From the NCBI GenBank assembly GCA_021234155.1, contig JAJEKV010000113.1, positions 1,118,001-1,182,000 of the forward strand: a stretch of 64,000 nt of DNA, in the 5' to 3' direction. Below, piece after piece: positions 1-11,080 of the stretch. This DNA comes from Isoetes taiwanensis. Its lineage: Eukaryota; Streptophyta; Lycopodiopsida; Isoetales; Isoetaceae. The notes under the pieces were generated by a model that saw only the letters and a program-made list of their open reading frames with translations, had not been told where the DNA came from and ran no database searches. Each line of letters opens with the position of its first letter. Position 1 is the first letter of the stretch. The position numbers and the translations under genes were made by a program.

Positions 1-37
1 AGGGCTCGGATGTCTCATTAACTCTTCTTGGTGCCAT
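1..37 (-). CDS. Start of a second gypsy Gag, cut by the window edge
   Basis: The reverse strand from 37 downward encodes MAPRRVNETSEP. This is the same N-terminus as the Gag that starts at 8,542. Only 12 codons lie in the window. Its presence shows that the left long repeat is followed, in element orientation, by another internal region rather than by flanking host DNA. Confidence 0.7.
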   Translation of the reverse strand, partial: MAPRRVNETSEP

Positions 38-2553
38 GAGTCCAGATTCCAGGAAGATGATCTCGGTAGAACCTCCAAAATGTTGAAGGTGTTCCTGGCA
101 AAACCTTCAACCTCAGTGGTTTAGAACCTCCAGGTTGCTTAAGGCAACCACTCGAAAAGTCACAAAAATTCGAGAAAAGAATCACAAAAGATCACTAGGA
201 GTGTGTTTCCCTGAGGAGAAAAAAGTCTGCTTCACAAAATCTCTTGCAGAATCTGATCTATGAAGCTATGGGTGTGGATATCACTCCTTGATGTGCTCAA
301 CACTTGACACTAACAGATTGCAAAAGCTCAGCAAGGTCAGAGTAGGCTAGATGGGCGAGATTCAAATCACTGACCCAGTCAATTTTTGGTCAATATCCCC
401 GATGAGAGAGCGATATTTGGAACTCGATATTGGTGATGAATTTTTGGGACTATCAACTCTATCTCTCTCGATTTGTTCGCACACCGGGAGCCAACTATTC
501 TTTTTGACCAGAAGAGATCCAATTTTTTCTTTCGATAATTCTTAGCCTAAGACTGTAAGAAGAAAATGTTCTTGAAAGATAATGTTTTGTAAGGGTCAAC
601 TGTACTTGTATCTAATGCTGTCTACTTCCACCTACTTTGTTTGACGAGATTGAAATTCAAACAATGGCTCTCCCATGCTCCACACTGTTGTGCAATAACT
701 CATGTTCTAACAATGCCAACTTTCCATTGCAATGCGAGGGATTTGGCTTATGCACTTTCTAAGGGTTTGTGATACGGGTAGACAACACACGACTAACAAA
801 TATGCGGGCACTAGATACTCAAGCTATGACAATAAAGCTATGATAATTCTTGCTTTTTGGCAAAGATCACAAAGCAACTCAAACAAATTGCTGCAAAGGT
901 CGGATTTTCAATTGAATCGGTCCTTTCGGAAGATACAATATAACATCCCAAGCTTCGGGGTCTTGGGCACGAGGATCAAATAGGTGCACATAAAAATCCG
1001 GAGAATTAAGTTAATAATCCGGATCGAAGGTAAACATAGGAGGTCAGGATCAAGCTCAAGGTTGTCAAGCCGGTCCTTCTTCAAAGCCAAAAAATCTTCT
1101 TTGCCTTCAAGCCCTCGAAAATCTTCTGTGCAGAAAATCCCCTTTTGTAGAATGTTACGTCCGTTGAGATCTCAATTATTACCCTCCAATCTTACGTCTT
1201 CTAGCTCGCACTAAGCATTCATGGCATTAAATATGATGATTCGACCCGGTTTAGGTAGTGATTTAATGGTTTGTTTGGCCAGATTGAACGGATCTTGGCG
1301 TTTTCCAGATTTAGGTTTTTTGGCAATTCGAAGCTCAATATCCCACAGGCCTGATCGAATTTGGGAGACAAGGTATATAAGGGCTAAAAAATCCATTCTT
1401 TCTGATTATTGCGTGCAGTGTCCACGTGGGATTCGGTACCTCCACCGCCCCACATGCCCGGATGCTCCACGCGGCAGGGGGGAATTGGCTTGGAGGAGAA
1501 ATTAGGGGGGTAGATAGGAAAATTTTTGCACCCCTTACACCCTATGGCACGATTCCCTAGAAAACATATATCATGCCTAGAATAAGGCCTTTTCTCAAAA
1601 TTCTTTTTTTTTTAGGGGAATCTTTTTTTGTGCCCTATAATATTCTGGGGTCTTTTTTCACCATAGAGCTCTTTGGAATTTGGAAAAAATTTGGGGAGTG
1701 GATGGAGTGGCATTTGAAAAAGATGGCATGGCTAGGTAGTATGACATGGCCAATGGGAATGATGACGTGTCAGCCCACTTGCATTTGAAAATTCTCTCTA
1801 GTCAAAATTTTTAGAATGATGTGGAGATGATGTGTGTGAATGATGAGGTGTCAAAAGTGATGTGGCAACAATGATATTTTGAAATGAATTTTGATTTGTA
1901 TGAGAGTTTGAGATGAAAAGGATAAAATGGTGATGGGTGTGATGTGTGTAGTATGGTGTAGAGGGACTTGGCACATCTAGTGCTCATTAGGAAGCCAAAA
2001 ATTTTGTGGAGCATCCTTGAGGCATCTTTGAGGCATATTTGAATTTTGAGCATTTCCCTTAGGGATTTTGCAAGCCTCTCTACATTTTGCTCAAGTTGCA
2101 TGGAATGTTGACTTCATAAGCAAAGTTGTGACTATGTCAAGTCTCTCTTGAACTAGTGGATGATGAAGCAAGTGGGTGTTTTATGAAGGTGTATTTTGAC
2201 TAGAAAGAACTTTCAAGGTCAAGTTTGACTTTGGGAGGTGTATGAGGAAGGAGCCAAGGTTCAATGCTATTTGGGATGGTGGAGTGGATGAGGATGGTAA
2301 TCCAAAAAAATGCCAAAGATGCCAAGCTCATAAATGATCACATACCATGGAATGCTCTTCAAGGGATCTTCTTTCTCTTCTTCTCTACACTTCCCATGCT
2401 TGTTTGACCTTTTTGTATCTCTTGAGTGACTTGAGTCAATTGTCCTTCCTTTGCTCTTCAAACTTGAGTGTATGCTAGTGAAGCATTCTCCTAATATCTT
2501 GCAAATTGAACCAAACTGATAGGATTAGTGCTAACACATGCTTGGCTCTTACA
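1..2553 (-). repeat. Left long direct repeat: gypsy LTR plus leader and gag start
   Basis: This segment matches 8,507-11,059 over its whole length at an offset of about 8,505. The part from about 1,500 to 2,553 is nearly identical to its partner, differing mainly in homopolymer lengths and one substitution. The part from about 120 to 1,480 carries dozens of small differences, most at CpG. In minus orientation the LTR appears to begin with TGTAAGAGCC at 2,553. Its low-coordinate end was not fixed; it lies somewhere before the gag start. A 96-codon minus reading frame (1,811-2,101) exists in both copies, but I see no domain in it and treat it as non-coding LTR. Confidence 0.8.
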
Positions 2554-2577
2554 TCTTTGCCATAGCATGGCAAAGAT
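2553..2577. repeat. 25-bp perfect palindrome beside the LTR terminus
   Basis: Two 11-base arms around AGC, with core TGCCATAGCATGGCA, lie immediately outside the LTR end. The equivalent position of the other LTR (11,060-11,080) carries a related palindrome with different outer arm bases. Confidence 0.7.
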
Positions 2578-3211
2578 TATGCCAAACAAAAGAGAAGGCT
2601 GGTCTTCCGCCCCTTTTGACTAATTTGCTTGATAACTCTTGACATGTTCTCGGCCGGGTTGCCAATATGAGAATATGGTTGGCAACTCAATGACCTGCAT
2701 ATGGATTGGAAGGTAATAGATCTGATATTATGAGCGTGCATATGATGCTACTTTCGGATGAACTGCATGGAAAATAAATCTCTTTAGTTATGAGAAGGCT
2801 GCGGGATGGTGGTATGACAACTGACTTGGGAAATTTATTGGCAATGTAGGATGGCTTTACGATGCAATGAGGTCAACTCTTGATCGGATGATGAGATGGA
2901 GATAAACATAGGAATGCACCTGCATGTGAAGATAAAGCTTGTTAATATGAGTGAGTTGTTGGTGTGGAGGCAATGTCGGCAACTCGGATGATGAAGATCA
3001 ATGTAGTGCAATGGAAGAGATGTGTAAAAGACATGCTCGGATGCACTGCATGGAACCATGATTATTAGTATCAATTCACTCCCTCGAGTTGATCACAATG
3101 CATAGCAACACTTATAAACTCATTAAAACACAAATAACAACTCTAAAGAGAACTACACTTACTAAGACAGGCCCTAAGCGATCTAGCTTTAACCCTATGT
3201 ACTAACTAAAC
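2578..3211. other. Gypsy internal 3' region without a gene
   Basis: This stretch lies between the integrase C-terminus and the 3' LTR of the minus-strand gypsy element. No conserved domain was seen on either strand. It is probably the element's 3' untranslated region. Confidence 0.5.
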
Positions 3212-4335
3212 CTAGCTACATCTTACCCGAGAGATTTGGTTGAACAGTAAGGGCAACATGTTGTTGCCAATACCTTTTAGGTGCACAATGTTGATAGGGT
3301 TCATCAATTCTCTCGCCATCGACAACATCCGCCACCAATATGAATCCTTGCCAGCTGTTCCTATTACTTCAAATGGTCCTTCCCAAAGATTTTCGAACTT
3401 TGTTGCCATATCTTCCCTTGCTTTGTTCCACTTTAACACTAACTCTCCTTCTTTCAAGACTCCCTGTAATTTGTGTGCTGCTTTGAAGGCTGCAATATCC
3501 TTGGCCTTTTTCCTCATTATTGCATTCTCAGCCTCATATCTATGCTCCTCAAGCTGCATCAATCTCACAAATCTGTCCTTTAGAGCATCATCCATTTCTA
3601 AATTTATCTGATAGGCCAGTCTGAGTGATGGAAGCTCTAATTCTATAGGCAATACTGATTCTATCCCATACACCAAGCTGAAAGGGGTGTGCTTTGTAGC
3701 CACTTTGATGGTAGTTCTGTATGCCCAAAGTGCATCATGAAGTTTTAAATGCCAATCCTTTTTTGAAACACTGATGGTCTTCTTCAGGATTGATTTGAGA
3801 GTCTTATTGGTTGACTCTGCCTGGCCATTTCCCTGAGGGTAATAGGATGAACTCTTGGTGTGTTTAACTTTCAAGGTGGCTAGAAGTAATGCAATTGCAT
3901 TGTTGATGAATTGGTTGCCTCTATCAGAAACAATTTTGAAAGGGATACCAACCGCGTACGGATATTTTCATGTAGAAACCTTGCATTGGCTTGGGCATTG
4001 GCTTCTCTCAAAGGAATTGCCTCTGCCCATTTGGTAAAGTAAAATGTCAGTGGCAACTAATATAAACCTGGTGTTGAGTGTGGAAGATGGGTCTATGGGG
4101 CCTATAAAATCCAGCCCCCACATTTGGAAAGGTCCAGGGGAAATTATGGCGGTCAGGTGGTATTTGGTTGTAAGGTTCTTTTGCCAAAAATCGACATTTA
4201 TGGCAGCATTTTATAACTTCATAACAATCCTTAAAGAGAGTAGGCCAAAAGTATCCGACCTTAAAATCTTTTTTGCGCTTTTTATCTGCTGCAAAGTGTC
4301 CTCCACAAACTCCCTCATGACACGCCGATTATCAT
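3212..4335 (-). pseudogene. Gypsy integrase
   Basis: Reading down from 4,335, an HHCC zinc-finger region appears first (HEGVCGGHF, then CCHKC), followed by GWDFIGPID and ATD (first catalytic Asp) and KIVSDRGNQF (second catalytic Asp). The C-terminal part is one open frame from 3,874 to 3,212 with SSSYYPQGNGQAES (third acidic residue), WAYRTT and PFSLVYG. Family knowledge: this enzyme inserts element cDNA into chromosomal DNA. The N-terminal half is broken by frameshifts between about 3,880 and 4,050. The WEGPFEV segment near the end is typical of gypsy integrase C-termini; no chromodomain follows it. Confidence 0.85.
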
Positions 4336-4402
4336 TCTAGCCTCTTCTTTATCCACACATCTCAGCAAGACTCCCTCCTTGTCAACTTTGCATAGGATCC
4401 CT

Positions 4403-5027
4403 TCAATTAGCTTTGAACTTCTTGCACTTGTCCCTAAATCTTCTTTCTTGATTGCTACTCAAGTTCTTAGGTAACTCATTGCTTTCCAAATAGTTTCTGA
4501 TGTCAAATTGCCAATCAATGTTTTCTGCATCAACAGAGATCAAGTTTGTTAGATTGTCATCAACACATAAACCATCTTGATCTTCATGCTCAAACAACAC
4601 AAGTGGAAGATAGGAGCTGGGATTCTCGATCAACTTTACCACCTTTACAGTAATATCATAAGCTTGGATTTTACAAGCCCACCGCCTGATTTAGCCTTTG
4701 GGTGCTTTTTTTTGCAAATAGGAGTGAAAAAGGATTTTGCCTCATGAACACTTGCTTTTGATTGTTTTGCAGAAGATGTCCTTGTCTCTCTATTAAAAAC
4801 ATCAGGGCTGCTGCACTTTTCTCCAACCTGGGATATCTAATTTCAGTATCAGACCACATCTTGCTTGCAAAAGTAATTACATGATCCCCTTGTAGCAGTG
4901 CCAAACCAATTGCTTTTTGTCCATTGATGTAAGCTTTGAAGGGCTTCTCTAGATCAGGAGGTTTTAGCGGGGATAGATTTGCAAATGGCATCAATGATTT
5001 TGTCAAAAGAATTTTGGCATTGCTCAT
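4403..5027 (-). pseudogene. Gypsy RNase H (conventional position after RT) and linker
   Basis: The frame from 5,027 to 4,671 reads as the RNase H domain that normally follows gypsy RT, with PFKAYINGQKAIGLALLQ, then FASKMW and EIRYPRLEKSAAALMFLIE. This domain removes the RNA strand from RNA:DNA hybrids during reverse transcription. The frame from 4,642 to 4,403 (NWQFDIRNYLESNELP style) resembles the linker that leads to the integrase finger. The two frames are separated by a break near 4,650, so the polyprotein is not continuous. Confidence 0.7.
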
Positions 5028-5149
5028 CCCAATCTACTAGGATGTGTTTGCTTTCACTTTTGGAGAACTTCTCAACCTTTGTGTGAGGCTGGAGATTGGG
5101 CTTATGGTGTGGGAAAAATGAGGGACATACATTCTCAAGAAGCTGGTCA

Positions 5150-6110
5150 TCCCTATGAAGCTTTTAACTTTGTTTGAGGGTTTTGGAGGTGTCGGTTTCC
5201 TCGGGGCTTCAATCTTATTGGCCGATATTTGAATTCTGCTTTGTGGATACTACATGCCCAAGCAATTCTCCTTTTGATGATAAAAAAACACACTTTTTGG
5301 GGTTCAAACTCACTCCTCCCTTTCTACACAAGTCAAACAACATGGTTAGCATATCAAAATGTCTTTCCAGAGAAGTTCCCAAGCAAAGATCATCCAAGAA
5401 CACACGAAAAATGTTAGTCGGCATTTCTTTAAAAATTGCATCCATGGCTCTTTGGAATGTTGCGAAGCATTCATCAATCCAAATGGCATTCTTTTTCATG
5501 GCAAATGTTCCCCAAGGTGTGATGAATGAAGTTTTTGGCTGATCACCTTCTTTGATGCTTATCCGATTAAAACCCACGAAAAGCCATCTAAGAATGAGTA
5601 AATCTCTTTCCCTGCTACAGCATGCAACACCTCTTCCAGAAATGGCAAAGGGTAACAATCCTTGACAGTAGCTTTGTTTAAATCTCTATAGTCTATGCAG
5701 ATCCTAATGGCCTTGTTTTTCTTTTCAACAGGAACAATGCAAGATAGCCACTCAGGATTCACAATTTCAGTAATCACACCTGCATCTTTCATTTTGTATA
5801 ATTCTTCCTTGATTAGACCTAATAGAGAAGCATTGATTCTTCTTAGCTTTTGTATAACAGGTTTCATACCTCCCTTTATCTTAATTTCAAATTCACAAAT
5901 GCTTTTGTCAATTCCCACCAGCTCATCATAATCCCAAGCAAAGATATCCTTCCAATCATCAAAAAATTTAGTAACCAAGGCATTATCCTCTTTTCTGAAC
6001 AAATCTCCAACATATAACACCCTATCTAGACCTTTCTTATTGACCTTGACTTCCCTTACCTGTTTGTCTTCACTTGCATTGATTACCAGGATGGGGTATA
6101 GCTGTTGCAG
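5150..6110 (-). pseudogene. Gypsy reverse transcriptase
   Basis: The first half lies in the frame 6,344-5,559, which ends with RICIDYRDLNKATVKD and YPLPFLEE; the second half is in frame 5,658-5,215 with FATFQRAM, FRVFLDDL (the catalytic YxDD-like box, near 5,385-5,405) and NPKKCVF. The two halves overlap in different frames around 5,560-5,660, so at least one frameshift separates fingers from palm. RT copies the element RNA into DNA. Upstream in the same frame lies the end of an RNase H-like domain, which is unusual. Confidence 0.85.
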
Positions 6111-6149
6111 ATCTCTCCTCTCAAGTTCCTCCTCTTGAATTGCTCCCTC

Positions 6150-6540
6150 AGCCAAATGTTCAAGTAGCACACTTCTGCACAACGAATCTGCTTCACCATT
6201 TTGCTCCCTTGGAACATGGCAGAGTTCCCAGGTATCAAAATTCTTCAGTTCCAGCATGGCTTGATTTTTGAGCTGCAACATGTCTTCATTCTTGGCACGA
6301 TATTCTCTCGATATTTGCCCTGCAGACAAAGTGAGAGTCTCCAAAGATGATTACATTCGATGTTTAGATTTTTTGCCTCTTGAAGACCTCGCAATCAATG
6401 CCTTATATTCGCCATATTAGAAGTGACATTAGGATAAATTCTTCCTACTTTAGCCTTGACAACTTTGTTGGAAGCATCCTTGAGAATAGCAAGCCAGAAG
6501 ATGCCACATTAAGCCTTTTGGAAACACCACCATCAAACCA
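6150..6540 (-). pseudogene. Additional RNase H domain upstream of RT
   Basis: Four catalytic positions can be traced in order: FDGG near 6,527-6,538, AEYKAL near 6,390-6,420, GDS near 6,335, and PREQNGEADSL near 6,178-6,195. This is the D-E-D-D arrangement of cellular or archaeal-type RNase HI. The frame is interrupted at about 6,345-6,530. Plant Tat-lineage elements are known to carry a second, archaeal-type RNase H, but as I recall it lies downstream of the first. Here it precedes RT. The plus-strand gypsy at 56.5-61.2 kb shows the same order with a better preserved domain. Confidence 0.7.
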
Positions 6541-7510
6541 TAAATAAGCAAAATTGCTCAACTTTGGTTGAAGCCAACTCCTTTGAGATTTCTATGCTAG
6601 ACTCCAACTCTATCAGTATCAGTTCAAATTCTCCACATGGATGTGATATTAACATTTCTTCTTCAATGAAATTCATGCTTTCAAACTCTCCTAACTTATT
6701 ATACAATGTTACCTTTTTCTTGCCATTTGAGATGGTACATTCTCCTCTTGACCACACATGGGCCTAGCATCTTGTAGAAAGCCACCTTCCGCCCAAAAGT
6801 AAGTCATATATATCCGATTTGTCCCCTATTCCTTCAAAAGCAACCACAACAAAGTTAGCTGCAACCATTATCCCTTCAACATCAATAGGCACATTGCTAA
6901 CTATTCCCCTTTGGATTGATTTTAGAGTTAGAGAAAGATTTCAAGATCATTGGAGCCTTCTTATCTATTTCTAGTCCACATAGTCTCATGACATGGTGTG
7001 GCATCACGTTCAAGGGTGATCCTCCATCTAGCAGAACTTTGGTCAATACTTTTCCTTCCATTTTAGCAACACAAGTGAAAGCTCGGGATCATTATCATCC
7101 CGAGTGAGCATGTGCTCATCAATGTGGTTTGTCGGGGCAAACTCATCTTCCTTAGTAAGATTGAGCACCTTTTTACGTAAGAAGGGGCTATCTTGAGTAG
7201 GGTCGACAAATCTACATGATTTTAGAATTCTTCAATAAATATTCAAAATCCTCACACTCTTTTTCCTTCTTGACGAATTTTTGAGCAGGAGGAAGAGGCA
7301 TGCCTCTTGCTTGCTTTCGGCATCTTTATGTTTCAAAATCCACGGCTTCCTCAAGTGCAGTTCTTTCTCTTTGGCATTATTCATCCTTCCGGTGTGGGCT
7401 GACCATAATCTCCTCTTGCTCTTCAACTTCTGCACAAACCTTATAGATGCACTTGGCTCACCAATTTTAGATTTTTTCTTGTGCGGCAAAATATTCTTTG
7501 ACACTTGCAC
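6541..7510 (-). pseudogene. Gypsy aspartic protease region
   Basis: Translating the minus strand near 7,018-7,029 gives LLDGGSPLNVMPHHVM, which aligns with IDTGSRVNVMPYHIM in the second gypsy of this window. It is the active-site loop of a retroviral-type aspartic protease, here with DGGS. Frames 6,757-6,533 and 7,510-7,232 flank it but join only through frameshifts. The protease would process the Gag-Pol polyprotein. The basic stretch at 7,232-7,510 has no domain I recognise and may link Gag and protease. Confidence 0.6.
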
Positions 7511-7544
7511 CTATCCTCATAATGTCCTCTGACCTTACGAGAAT

Positions 7545-8542
7545 TCACACACGGGGGCATTCTTTACCAAAGTGACCTCTTTTTCCACACTTAGTGCATG
7601 GCCTATACCAGCAATAATCAGAAGAGTGAGTATCTCTAAAGCAATGCACACATGGGGGGTAAGTTTTCTTTTCATATTTTGAGCTTCTCAACTCTTGCAG
7701 TTGTTTAGTTACCTCAACCAGTGCCTCAGATACCTTGGTGATCTCTGCTCTTACATCTGCTGCAGGAGCCTCATCATCTTCCACCTTAACCTTTTTCTTT
7801 TCCTTTTGGATAGCATAGACAGTATGCAGTGCTGATCCCATACACCTGCTCATAATCTGGAAAAAAAGGATCACTTGGTGAGTGTATGTCATCCGGTAAG
7901 TATGATATCATATCAGCAATTTCGGTGGCTTTGGTGAAAGCCTTGTGTATTGTATCAAACCCCCCCTGTTTTTTGAATCTTCAAAAGCTTTTTACGTGTA
8001 TTCTTGTTCTGCTGCTCAATCCTCTGATAAAAGAAGCCACTAGATGCAATGTATGGTTAGGAACATGATTGATTTGGCATTTGACCAGATAGTGGTTGAA
8101 TCTTTCAACATACTGCTGCACACTTTCACCATGCTTGATGCGAAAAGTTTGCAACTCAAATATTAAATCTTGGGGGTCCAAGACTCTTCCAAACCTTGCT
8201 AGAAACTTTTTTACCAGTTCTTCCCAAGAATTGGTGCCTAAACCTATAACATATTCTAACCAAGCCCTTACCTCATCATTCTTTAGACACTTCTTAAACT
8301 TCGGAAAACTTATGACCTTTTTTGTGACCATATTCTTGGTAGTATTCTTCAAAAGTTTTGAGGAAATTGTTGGCATTCATGCTCGGATCAAAAACAGGGA
8401 CTGGAGTAGGCACATTTAACTCAAAGTATTGATAAGGCATGCCTGCAGTCGCTTGTATGGTGACAGTAGGTGTAGCAGTAGCTTCATGATTATCCTGTGT
8501 CTCAGTAGGCTCAGATGTCTCATTAACTCTTCTTGGTGCCAT
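7545..8542 (-). pseudogene. Gypsy Gag with two CCHC zinc knuckles
   Basis: Starts at ATG 8,542 (MAPRRVNETSEP). Three frames cover it in pieces: 8,542-8,294, 8,376-7,981 and 7,892-7,545. The middle piece has the retrotransposon Gag signature WEELVKKFLARFG ... ESVQQYVERFN. The last piece carries two CX2CX4HX4C knuckles, CVHCFRDTHSSDYC and CTKCGKRGHFGKEC, for nucleic-acid binding. Gag forms the virus-like particle in the cytoplasm. Two frameshifts disrupt it. The start choice is supported by repetition of the same ATG context at position 37. Confidence 0.8.
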
Positions 8543-11059
8543 GAGTCCAGATTCCAGGAAGATGATCTCGGTAGAACCTCCAAAATGTTGAAGGTGTTCC
8601 TGGCAAAACCTTCAACCTCAGTGGTTTAGAACCTCCAGGTTGCTTAAGGCAACCACTCTGAGTGCAAAAATTCCAGAAAGAATCACAAAAGATCACTAGG
8701 AGTGTGTTTCCCTGAGGAGAAAAAAGTCTGCTTCACAAAATCTCTTGCAGAATCTGATCTATGAAGCTATGGGTGTGGATATCACTCCTTGATGTGCTCA
8801 ACACTTGACACTAACAGATTGCAAAAGCTCAGCAAGGTCAGAGTAGGCTAGATGGGCGAGATTCAAATCACTGACCCAGTCAATTTTTGGTCAATATCCC
8901 CGACGAGAGCTGATATTTGGAACTTCGATATTGGTGATGAATTTTTGGGACTATCAACTCTATCTCTCTCTCGATTTATCCGCACACGGGGAGCCAACTA
9001 TTCTTTTTGACCGAAGAGATCCAATTTTTTCTTTTCGATAATTCTTAGCCTAAGAGGTGTAAGAAGAAAATGTTCTTGAAAGATAATGTTTTGTAAGGGT
9101 CAAGCGTACTTGTATCTAACGTTGTCTACTTCCACCTACTTTGTTTTGCGAGATTGAAATTCAAACAGTGGCTCTCCCATGCTCCACACCATTTATTTGT
9201 GCAATAACTCATGTTCTAACAATGCCAACTTTCCATTGCAATGGGGATTTGGCTTATGCACTTTCTAAGGGTTTGTGATACAGGTAGACAACACACAGCT
9301 AACAATATGCACGGGCACTAGATACTCAAGCTATGACAATAAAGCTATGATAATTCTTGCTTTTTTGGCAAAGATCACAAAGCAACTCAAACAAATTTGC
9401 TGCAAAGGTCGGATTTTCAATTGAATCGGTCACTTTCGAGAAGATACAATATAACATCCCAAGCTGGGGTCTTGGGCACAGGATCAAATAGGTGCACATA
9501 AAAATCCGGAGAATTAAGTTAATAATCCGGATCGAAGGTAAACATAGGAGGTCAGGATCAAGCTCAAGGTTGTCAAGCCGGTCCTTCTTCAAAGCCAAAA
9601 AATCTTCTTTGCCTTCAAGCCCTCGAAAATCTTCGTGCGAGAAAATCCCCTTTTGTAGAATGTTACATTCCGTTGAGATCTCAATTATTACCCTCCAATC
9701 TTTCTGTCTTCTAGCTCGCACTAAGCATTCATGGCATTAAATATGATGATTCGCCGGTTTAGGTAGTGATTTAATGGTTTGTTTGGCGATTGAGCGGATC
9801 TTGGCGTTTTTCATTTAGGTTTTTGGTAATTGAAGCTCAATATCCCCATGGCCTGATCGAATTTGGGAGACAAGGTATATAAGGGCTAAAAAAATCCATT
9901 CTTTTCGACGATTATGCGAGTGCGGTGTCCACGTGGGATTCGGTACCTCCACCGCCCCACATGCCCGGATGCTCCACGCGGCAGGGGGGAATTGGCTTGG
10001 AGGAGAAATTAGGGGGGGGTAGATAGGAAAATTTTGCACCCCTTACACCCTATGGCACGATTCCCTAGAAAACATATATCATGCCTAGAATAAGGCCTTT
10101 TCTCAAAATTCTTTTTTTTAGGGGAATCTTTTTTTGTGCCCTATAATATTCTGGGGTCTTTTTTCACCATAGAGCTCTTTGGAATTTGGAAAAAATTTGG
10201 GGAGTGGATGAAGTGGCATTTGAAAAAGATGGCATGGCTAGGTAGTATGACATGGCCAATGGGAATGATGACGTGTCAGCCCACTTGCATTTGAAAATTC
10301 TCTCTAGTCAAAATTTTTAGAATGATGTGGAGATGATGTGTGTGAATGATGAGGTGTCAAAAGTGATGTGGCAACAATGATATTTTGAAATGAATTTTGA
10401 TTTGTATGAGAGTTTGAGATGAAAAGGATAAAATGGTGATGGGTGTGATGTGTGTAGTATGGTGTAGAGGGACTTGGCACATCTAGTGCTCATTAGGAAG
10501 CCAAAAATTTTGTGGAGCATCCTTGAGGCATCTTTGAGGCATATTTGAATTTTGAGCATTTCCCTTAGGGATTTTGCAAGCCTCTCTACATTTTGCTCAA
10601 GTTGCATGGAATGTTGACTTCATAAGCAAAGTTGTGACTATGTCAAGTCTCTCTTGAACTAGTGGATGATGAAGCAAGTGGGTGTTTTATGAAGGTGTAT
10701 TTTGACTAGAAAGAACTTTCAAGGTCAAGTTTGACTTTGGGAGGTGTATGAGGAAGGAGCCAAGGTTCAATGCTATTTGGGATGGTGGAGTGGATGAGGA
10801 TGGTAATCCAAAAAAATGCCAAAGATGCCAAGCTCATAAATGATCACATACCATGGAATGCTCTTCAAGGGATCTTCTTTCTCTTCTTCTCTACACTTCC
10901 CATGCTTGTTTGACCTTTTTGTATCTCTTGAGTGACTTGAGTCAATTGTCCTTCCTTTGCTCTTCAAACTTGAGTGTATGCTAGTGAAGCATTCTCCTAA
11001 TATCTTGCAAATTGAACCAAACTGATAGGATTAGTGCTAACACATGCTTGGCTCTTACA
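8507..11059 (-). repeat. Right long direct repeat: gypsy 5' LTR plus leader and gag start
   Basis: Partner of 1-2,553. In element orientation it is the 5' LTR, with outer end at 11,059 (TGTAAGAGCC start) and leader running into Gag at 8,542. Differences from the left copy are concentrated between about 8,640 and 9,990 and mostly touch CpG words; 10,010-11,059 is nearly identical to 1,500-2,553. Confidence 0.8.
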
Positions 11060-11080
11060 TGCTGCCATAGCATGGCAGCA
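11060..11080. repeat. 21-bp perfect palindrome at the outer LTR end
   Basis: Two 9-base arms around AGC, sharing the core TGCCATAGCATGGCA with the palindrome at 2,553-2,577. The outer arm bases differ on both sides in a compensating way, so the hairpin is kept. Confidence 0.65.

Larger units (their letters stand above)
1..11059 (-). mobile_element. Ty3/gypsy LTR retrotransposon (Tat-like Gag-Pol), tandem arrangement
   Basis: Minus-strand element read from about 11,059 down to position 1. The left and right ends are long direct repeats. Inside, in transcription order, are Gag with two CCHC knuckles, an aspartic protease, an RNase H-like domain, reverse transcriptase, a second RNase H and an integrase with HHCC finger and catalytic core. 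Integrase downstream of RT is the Ty3/gypsy order. No chromodomain was seen. The internal region is cut by several frameshifts. Because the left repeat also contains the Gag start codon, it serves both as 3' LTR of this copy and as 5' LTR plus leader of a second copy beyond the window edge. Primer-binding site and polypurine tract were not identified with confidence. Confidence 0.85.

Noticed and set aside
1371-1382. TATATAAGGGC on the plus strand as promoter
   Set aside because: The element is transcribed from the minus strand, and no plus-strand gene follows; base composition makes such words common.
1811-2101. 96-codon minus frame identical in both gypsy long repeats
   Set aside because: Identity is due to the recent repeat; it lies in the LTR and shows no domain.
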